Shown in pieces: positions 1-9,000 of a stretch of DNA of 64,000 nucleotides (positions are counted from its first letter, which is position 1; each line of letters opens with the position of its first letter). The stretch comes from Haemonchus contortus. Its lineage: Eukaryota > Nematoda > Chromadorea > Rhabditida > Trichostrongylidae. The stretch lies in NCBI GenBank assembly GCA_000469685.2, contig LS997562.1, positions 23,262,802 through 23,326,801 of the forward strand, given 5' to 3'. The notes under the pieces were generated by a model. That model did not search any database. It saw only the letters and a list, made by a program, of their open reading frames with translations, and was not told the origin of the DNA. The translations under genes were made by a program, and so were the position numbers.

Positions 1-3000
1 CTGAGAAAGACATGCCATCTCCTCCAGTTGAAGAGGAAGCGCCCAAAGTTCGATTGATAGCACGTGTATCACGCAGGACATCAGAGGATGATGAGGCAAA
101 TACGGGTAAACCGATGAAAGATAATAAATCTTCTGGACTGTTTTCATTTTGGAAGTCAGGTGGTCGAAAACGTCGTGTTGACTTACACGATGGCTCCGAA
201 TATCCCATTACTGGGAAATATGCTGGTCCATTAGATGAAGTGAAACGCCAACGAGATATCGAACAGATTCCGTTCAAAGCACCCACTCCTGTAACCTATA
301 AACCAACAGTAGGCATGGACTCGGAACCAGCCAAACACCGTGCATATGTATTCGGAAGATGGCGACACGACGGTGACGAAGAGATTGTTGAGAAAGACCG
401 GGTTCGACCTGAAACATATGGAGTTGCTTCCACATCCTACAAGGGCCCTCTGGAATCTACCACACTTCATTCTGAGTTGCCTTCCGCGCCACTGCGAGAT
501 CATGCGAAAGTGTACCACCATGGGCAATCCTGGGATGTGACCAAAACTGTGAAGACTCCTACTACTTCCACAACAGAAGTGACGGGTAAGAAGGCGATCC
601 TGCATTTGAAAGGTACGCCTGATAAAGACATGCCATCTCCTTCTGTTGACGAGGAAGCGCCCAAGGTTCGATTGATAGCACGGGTACCGCACAGGACATC
701 AGAGGATGATGAGGCACTCACGAGCAAACCGACGAAAGATCATGAGTCTTCTGGACTGTTTTCATTCTGGAAGTCAGGCGATCGGAAGCATCGTGGGGAC
801 TCATACGATGGCTCCGAACATCCCGTTACTGGGAAATATGCTGGTCCAATAGATGAAGTGAATCGCCAACGAGATATCGAACAGATTCCGTTCAAAGCAC
901 CCACTCCTGTAACCTATAAACCAACACCAGAAAGGGGTTCAGAAACAGCCCAGCCCCGTGCATATGTATTCGGAAGATGGCAACACGACGGTGACGAAGA
1001 GATTGTTGAGAAAGACCGGGTTCGACCTGAAACATATGGAGTTGCTTCCACATCCTACAAGGGCCCTCTGGAATCTACCACACTTCATTCTGAGTTGCCT
1101 TCCGCGCCACTGCGAGATCATGCGAAAGTGTACCACCATGGGCAATCTTGGGATGTGACTAAAACTGTGAAGACTCCTACTACTTCCACAACAGAAGTGA
1201 CGGGTAAGAAGGCGATCCTACATTTAAAAGGTACGCCTGAGAAAGACATGCAATCTCCTTCTGTTGACGAGGAAGCGCCCAAGGTTCGATTGATAGCAAG
1301 GGTACCGCACAGGACATCAGAGGATGATGAGGCACTCACGAGCAAACCGACGAAAGATCTTGAGTCTTCTGGACTGTTTTCATTCTGGAAGTCAGGCGAT
1401 CGGAAGCATCGTGGGGACTCATACGATGGCATCGAATATCCCATTACTGGGAAATATGCTGGTCCATTAGATGAAGTGAATCGCCAACGAGATATCGAAC
1501 AGATCCCGTTCAAAGCACCCACTCCTGTAACCTATAAACCAACACCAGAAAGGGGTTCAGAAACAGCCCAGCCCCGTGCATATGTATTCGGAAGATGGCG
1601 ACACGACGGTGACGAAGAGATTGTTGAGAAAGACCGGGTTCGACCTGAAACATATGGATTTGCTTCCACATCCTACAAGGGCCCTCTGGAATCTACCACA
1701 CTTCATTCTGAGTTGCCTTCCGCGCCACTGCGAGATCATGCGAAAGTGTACCACCATGGGCAATCTTGGGATGTGACTAAAACTGTGAAGACTCCTACTA
1801 CTTCCACAACAGAAGTGACGGGTAAGAAGGCGATCCTACATTTAAAAGGTACGCCTGAGAAAGACATGCAATCTCCTTCTGTTGACGAGGAAGCGCCCAA
1901 GGTTCGATTGATAGCAAGGGTACCGCACAGGACATCAGAGGATGATGAGGCACTCACGAGCAAACCGACGAAAGATCTTGAGTCTTCTGGACTGTTTTCA
2001 TTCTGGAAGTCAGGCGATCGGAAGCATCGTGGGGACTCATACGATGGCATCGAATATCCCATTACTGGGAAATATGCTGGTCCATTAGATGAAGTGAATC
2101 GCCAACGAGATATCGAACAGATTCCGTTCAAAGCACCCACTCCTGTAACCTATAAACCAACACCAGAAAGGGGTTCAGAAACAGCCCAGCCCCGTGCATA
2201 TGTATTCGGAAGATGGCGACACGACGGTGACGAAGAGATTGTTGAGAAAGACCGGGTTCGACCTGAAACATATGGATTTGCTTCCACATCCTACAAGGGC
2301 CCTCTGGAATCTACCACACTTCATTCTGAGTTGCCTTCCGCGCCACTGCGAGATCATGCGAAAGTGTACCACCATGGGCAATCTTGGGATGTGACTAAAA
2401 CTGTGAAGACTCCTACTACTTCCACAACAGAAGTGACGGGTAAGAAGGCGATCCTACATTTAAAAGGTACGCCTGAGAAAGACATGCAATCTCCTTCTGT
2501 TGACGAGGAAGCGCCCAAGGTTCGATTGATAGCAAGGGTACCGCACAGGACATCAGAGGATGATGAGGCACTCACGAGCAAACCGACGAAAGATCTTGAG
2601 TCTTCTGGACTGTTTTCATTCTGGAAGTCAGGCGATCGGAAGCATCGTGGGGACTCATACGATGGCATCGAATATCCCATTACTGGGAAATATGCTGGTC
2701 CATTAGATGAAGTGAATCGCCGACGAGATATCGAACAGATTCCGTTCAAAGCACCCACTCCTGTAACCTATAAACCAACACCAGAAAGGGGTTCAGAAAC
2801 AGCCCAGCCCCGTGCATATGTATTCGGAAGATGGCGACACGACGGTGACGAAGAGATTGTTGAGAAAGACCGGGTTCGACCTGAAACGTATGGAGTTGCT
2901 TCCACATCCTACAAGGGCCCTCTGGAATCTACCACACTTCATTCTGAGTTGCCTTCCGCGCCGCTGCGAGATCATGCGAAAGTGTACCACCATGGGCAAT

Positions 3001-6000
3001 CTTGGGATGTGACCAAAACTGTGAAGACTCCTACTACTTCCACAACAGAAGTGACGGGTAAGAAGGCGATCCTGCATTTGAAAGGTACGCCTTATGAAGA
3101 CATGCCATCTTCTTCTGTTGGCGAGGAAGCGCCCAAGGTTCGATTGATAGCACGGGTACCGCACAGGACATCAGAGGATGATGAGGCACTCACGAGCAAA
3201 CCGACGAAAGATCATGAGTCTTCTGGACTGTTTTCATTCTGGAAGTCAGGCGATCGGAAGCATCGTGGGGACTCATACGATGGCTCCGAACATCCCGTTA
3301 CTGGGAAATATGCTGGTCCATTAGATGAAGTGAATCGCCAACGAGATATCGAACAGATTCCGTTCAAAGCGCCCACTCCTGTAACCTATAAACCAACACC
3401 AGAAAGGGATTCAGAAACAGCCCAGCCCCGTGCATATGTATTCGGAAGATGGCGACACGACGGTGACGAAGAGATTGTTGAGAAAGACCGGGTTCGACCT
3501 GAAACATATGGAGTTGCTTCCACATCCTACAAGGGCCCTCTGGAATCTACCACACTTCATTCTGAGTTGCCTTCCGCGCCGCTGCGAGATCATGCGAAAG
3601 TGTACCACCATGGGCAATCTTGGGATGTGACCAAAACTGTGAAGACTCCTACTACTTCCACAACAGAAGTGACGGGTAAGAAGGCGATCCTGCATTTGAA
3701 AGGTACGCCTTATGAAGACATGCCATCTTCTTCTGTTGGCGAGGAAGCGCCCAAGGTTCGATTGATAGCACGGGTACCGCACAGGACATCAGAGGATGAT
3801 GAGGCACTCACGAGCAAACCGACGAAAGATCATGAGTCTTCTGGACTGTTTTCATTCTGGAAGTCAGGCGATCGGAAGCATCGTGGGGACTCATACGATG
3901 GCTCCGAACATCCCGTTACTGGGAAATATGCTGGTCCATTAGATGAAGTGAATCGCCAACGAGATATCGAACAGATTCCGTTAAAAGCACCCACTCCTGT
4001 AACCTATAAACCAACACCAGAAAGGGGTTCAGAAACAGCCCAGCCCCGTGCATATGTATTCGGAAGATGGCGACACGACGGTGACGAAGAGATTGTTGAG
4101 AAAGACCGGGTTCGACCTGAAACATATGGAGTTGCTTCCACATCCTACAAGGGCCCTCTGGAATCTACCACACTTCATTCTGAGTTGCCTTCCGCGCCAC
4201 TGCGAGATCATGCGAAAGTGTACCACCATGGGCAATCCTGGGATGTGACCAAAACTGTGAAGACTCCTACTACTTCCACAACAGAAGTGACGGGTAAGAA
4301 GGCGATCCTGCATTTGAAAGGTACGCCTGATAAAGACATGCCATCTCCTTCTGTTGACGAGGAAGCGCCCAAGGTTCGATTGATAGCACGGGTACCGCAC
4401 AGGACATCAGAGGATGATGAGGCACTCACGAGCAAACCGACGAAAGATCTTGAGTCTTCTGGACTGTTTTCATTCTGGAAATCAGGCGATCGGAAGCATC
4501 GTGGAGACTCATACGATGGCTCCGAACATCCCGTTACTGGGAAATATGCTGGTCCAATAGATGAAGTGAATCGCCAACGAGATATCGAACAGATTCCGTT
4601 CAAAGCACCCACTCCTGCAACCTATAAACCAACACCAGAAAGGGGTTCAGAAACAGCCCAGCCCCGTGCATATGTATTCGGAAGATGGCGACACGACGGT
4701 GACGAAGAGATTGTTGAGAAAGACCGGGTTCGACCTGAAACATATGGAGTTGCTTCCACATCCTACAAGGGCCCTCTGGAATCTACCACACTTCATTCTG
4801 AGTTGCCTTCCGCGCCACTGCGAGATCATGCGAAAGTGTACCACCATGGGCAATCCTGGGATGTGACCAAAACTGTGAAGACTCCTACTACTTCCACAAC
4901 AGAAGTGACGGGTAAGAAGGCGATCCTGCATTTGAAAGGTACGCCTGATAAAGACATGCCATCTCCTTCTGTTGACGAGGAAGCGCCCAAGGTTCGATTG
5001 ATAGCACGGGTACCGCACAGGACATCAGAGGATGATGAGGCACTCACGAGCAAACTGACGAAAGATCATGAGTCTTCTGGACTGTTTTCATTCTGGAAGT
5101 CAGGCGATCGGAAGCATCGTGGGGACTCATACGATGGCTCCGAACATCCCGTTACTGGGAAATATGCTGGTCCATTAGATGAAGTGAATCGCCAACGAGA
5201 TATCGAACAGATTCCGTTCAAAGCACCCACTCCTGTAACCTATAAACCAACACCAGAAAGGGGTTCAGAAACAGCCCAGCCCCGTGCATATGTATTCGGA
5301 AGATGGCGACACGACGGTGACGAAGAGATTGTTGAGAAAGACCGGGTTCGACCTGAAACATATGGAGTTGCTTCCACATCCTACAAGGGCCCTCTGGAAT
5401 CTACCACACTTCATTCTGAGTTGCCTTCCGCGCCACTGCGAGATCATGCGAAAGTGTACCACCATGGGCAATCTTGGGATGTGACTAAAACTGTGAAGAC
5501 TCCTACTACTTCCACAACAGAAGTGACGGGTAAGAAGGCGATCCTACATTTAAAAGGTACGCCTGAGAAAGACATGCAATCTCCTTCTGTTGACGAGGAA
5601 GCGCCCAAGGTTCGATTGATAGCAAGGGTACCGCACAGGACATCAGAGGATGATGAGGCACTCACGAGCAAACCGACGAAAGATCTTGAGTCTTCTGGAC
5701 TGTTTTCATTCTGGAAGTCAGGCGATCGGAAGCATCGTGGGGACTCATACGATGGCATCGAATATCCCATTACTGGGAAATATGCTGGTCCATTAGATGA
5801 AGTGAATCGCCGACGAGATATCGAACAGATTCCGTTCAAAGCACCCACTCCTGTAACCTATAAACCAACATCAGAAAGGGGTTCAGAAACAGCCCAGCCC
5901 CGTGCATATGTATTCGGAAGATGGCGACACGACGGTGACGAAGAGATTGTTGAGAAAGACCGGGTTCGACCTGAAACATATGGAGTTGCTTCCACATCCT

Positions 6001-9000
6001 ACAAGGGCCCTCTGGAATCCACCACACTTCATTCTGAGTTGCCTTCCGCGCCACTGCGAGATCATGCGAAAGTGTACCACCATGGGCAATCCTGGGATGT
6101 GACCAGAACTGTGAAGACTCCTACTACTTCCACAACAGAAGTGACGGGTAAGAAGGCGATCCTGCATTTGAAAGGTACGCCTGATAAAGACATGCCATCT
6201 CCTTCTGTTGACGAGGAAGCGCCCAAGGTTCGATTGATAGCACGGGTAACGCACAGGACATCAGAGGATGATGAGGCACTCACGAGCAAACCGACGAAAG
6301 ATCATGAGTCTTCTGGACTGTTTTCATTCTGGAAGTCAGGCGATCGGAAGCATCGTGGGGACTCATACGATGGCTCCGAACATCCCCTTACTGGGAAATA
6401 TGCTGGTCCAATAGATGAAGTAAATCGCCAACGAGATATCGAACAGATTCCGTTCAAAGCACCCACTCCTGTAACCTATAAACCAACACCAGAAAGGGGT
6501 TCAGAAACAGCCCAGCCCCGTGCATATGTATTCGGAAGATGGCGACACGACGGTGACGAAGAGATTGTTGAGAAAGACCGGGTTCGACCTGAAACATATG
6601 GAGTTGCTTCCACATCCTACAAGGGCCCTCTGGAATCTACCACACTTCATTCTGAGTTGCCTTCCGCGCCACTGCGAGATCATGCGAAAGTGTACCACCA
6701 TGGGCAATCCTGGGATGTGACCAAAACTGTGAAGACTCCTACTACTTCCACAACAGAAGTGACGGGTAAGAAGGCGATCCTGCATTTGAAAGGTACGCCT
6801 GATAAAGACATGCCATCTCCTTCTGTTGACGAGGAAGCGCCCAAGGTTCGATTGATAGCACGGGTACCGCACAGGACATCAGAGGATGATGAGGCACTCA
6901 CGAGCAAACTGACGAAAGATCATGAGTCTTCTGGACTGTTTTCATTCTGGAAGTCAGGCGATCGGAAGCATCGTGGGGCCTCATACGATGGCTCCGAACA
7001 TCCCGTTACTGGGAAATATGCTGGTCCAATAGATGAAGTGAATCTCCAACGAGATATCGAACAGATTCCGTTCAAAGCACCCACTCCTGTAACCTATAAA
7101 CCAACACCAGAAAGGGGTTCAGAAACAGCCCAGCCCTGTGCATATGTATTCGGAAGATGGCGACACGACGGTGACGAAGAGATTGTTGAGAAAGACCGTG
7201 TTCGACCTGAAACATATGGAGTTGCTTCCACATCCTACAAGGGCCCTCTGGAATCTACCACACTTCATTCTGAGTTGCCTTCCGCGCCACTGCGAGATCA
7301 TGCGAAAGTGTACCACCATGGGCAATCTTGGGATGTGACTAAAACTGTGAAGACTCCTACTACTTCCACAACAGAAGTGACGGGTAAGAAGGCGATCCTA
7401 CATTTAAAAGGTACGCCTGAGAAAGACATGCAATCTCCTTCTGTTGACGAGGAAGCGCCCAAGGTTCGATTGATAGCAAGGGTACCGCACAGGACATCAG
7501 AGGATGATGAGGCACTCACGAGCAAACCGACGAAAGATCTTGAGTCTTCTGGACTGTTTTCATTCTGGAAGTCAGGCGATCGGAAGCATCGTGGGGACTC
7601 ATACGATGGCATCGAATATCCCATTACTGGGAAATATGCTGGTCCATTAGATGAAGTGAATCGCCAACGAGATATCGAACAGATTCCGTTCAAAGCACCC
7701 ACTCCTGTAACCTATAAACCAACACCAGAAAGGGGTTCAGAAACAGCCCAGCCCCGTGCATATGTATTCGGAAGATGGCGACACGACGGTGACGAAGAGA
7801 TTGTTGAGAAAGACCGGGTTCGACCTGAAACATATGGAGTTGCTTCCACATCCTACAAGGGCCCTCTGGAATCCACCACACTTCATTCTGAGTTGCCTTC
7901 CGCGCCACTGCGAGATCATGCGAAAGTGTACCACCATGGGCAATCCTGGGATGTGACCAGAACTGTGAAGACTCCTACTACTTCCACAACAGAAGTGACG
8001 GGTAAGAAGGCGATCCTGCGTTTGAAAGGTACGCCTGATAAAGACATGCCATCTCCTTCTGTTGACGAGGAAGCGCCCAAGGTTCGATTGATAGCACGGG
8101 TAACGCACAGGACATCAGAGGATGATGAGGCACTCACGAGCAAACCGACGAAAGATCATGAGTCTTCTGGACTGTTTTCATTCTGGAAGTCAGGCGATCG
8201 GAAGCATCGTGGGGACTCATACGATGGCTCCGAACATCCCGTTACTGGGAAATATGCTGGTCCATTAGATGAAGTAAATCGCCAACGAGATATCGAACAG
8301 ATTCCGTTCAAAGCACCCACTCCTGTAACCTATAAACCAACACCAGAAAGGGGTTCAGAAACAGCCCAGCCCCGTGCATATGTATTCGGAAGATGGCGAC
8401 ACGACGGTGACGAAGAGATTGTTGAGAAAGACCGGGTTCGACCTGAAACATATGGAGTTGCTTCCACATCCTACAAGGGCCCTCTGGAATCTACCACACT
8501 TCATTCTGAGTTGCCTTCCGCGCCACTGCGAGATCATGCAAAAGTGTACCACCATGGGCAATCCTGGGATGTGACCAAAACTGTGAAGACTCCTACTACT
8601 TCCACAACAGAAGTGACGGCTAAGAAGGCGATCCTACATTTGAAAGGTACGCCTGATAAAGACATGCCATCTCCTTCTGCTGACGAGGAAGCGCCCAAGG
8701 TTCGATTGATAGCACGGGTACCGCACAGGACATCAGAGGATGATGAGGCACTCACGAGCAAACCGACGAAAGATCATGAGTCTTCTGGACTGTTTTCATT
8801 CTGGAAGTCAGGCGATCGGAAGCATCGTGGGGACTCATACGATGGCTCCGAACATCCCGTTACTGGGAAATATGCTGGTCCATTAGATGAAGTGAATCGC
8901 CAACGAGATATCGAACAGATTCCGTTCAAAGCACCCACTCCTGTAACCTATAAACCAACACCAGAAAGGGGTTCAGAAACAGCCCAGCCCCGTGCATATG

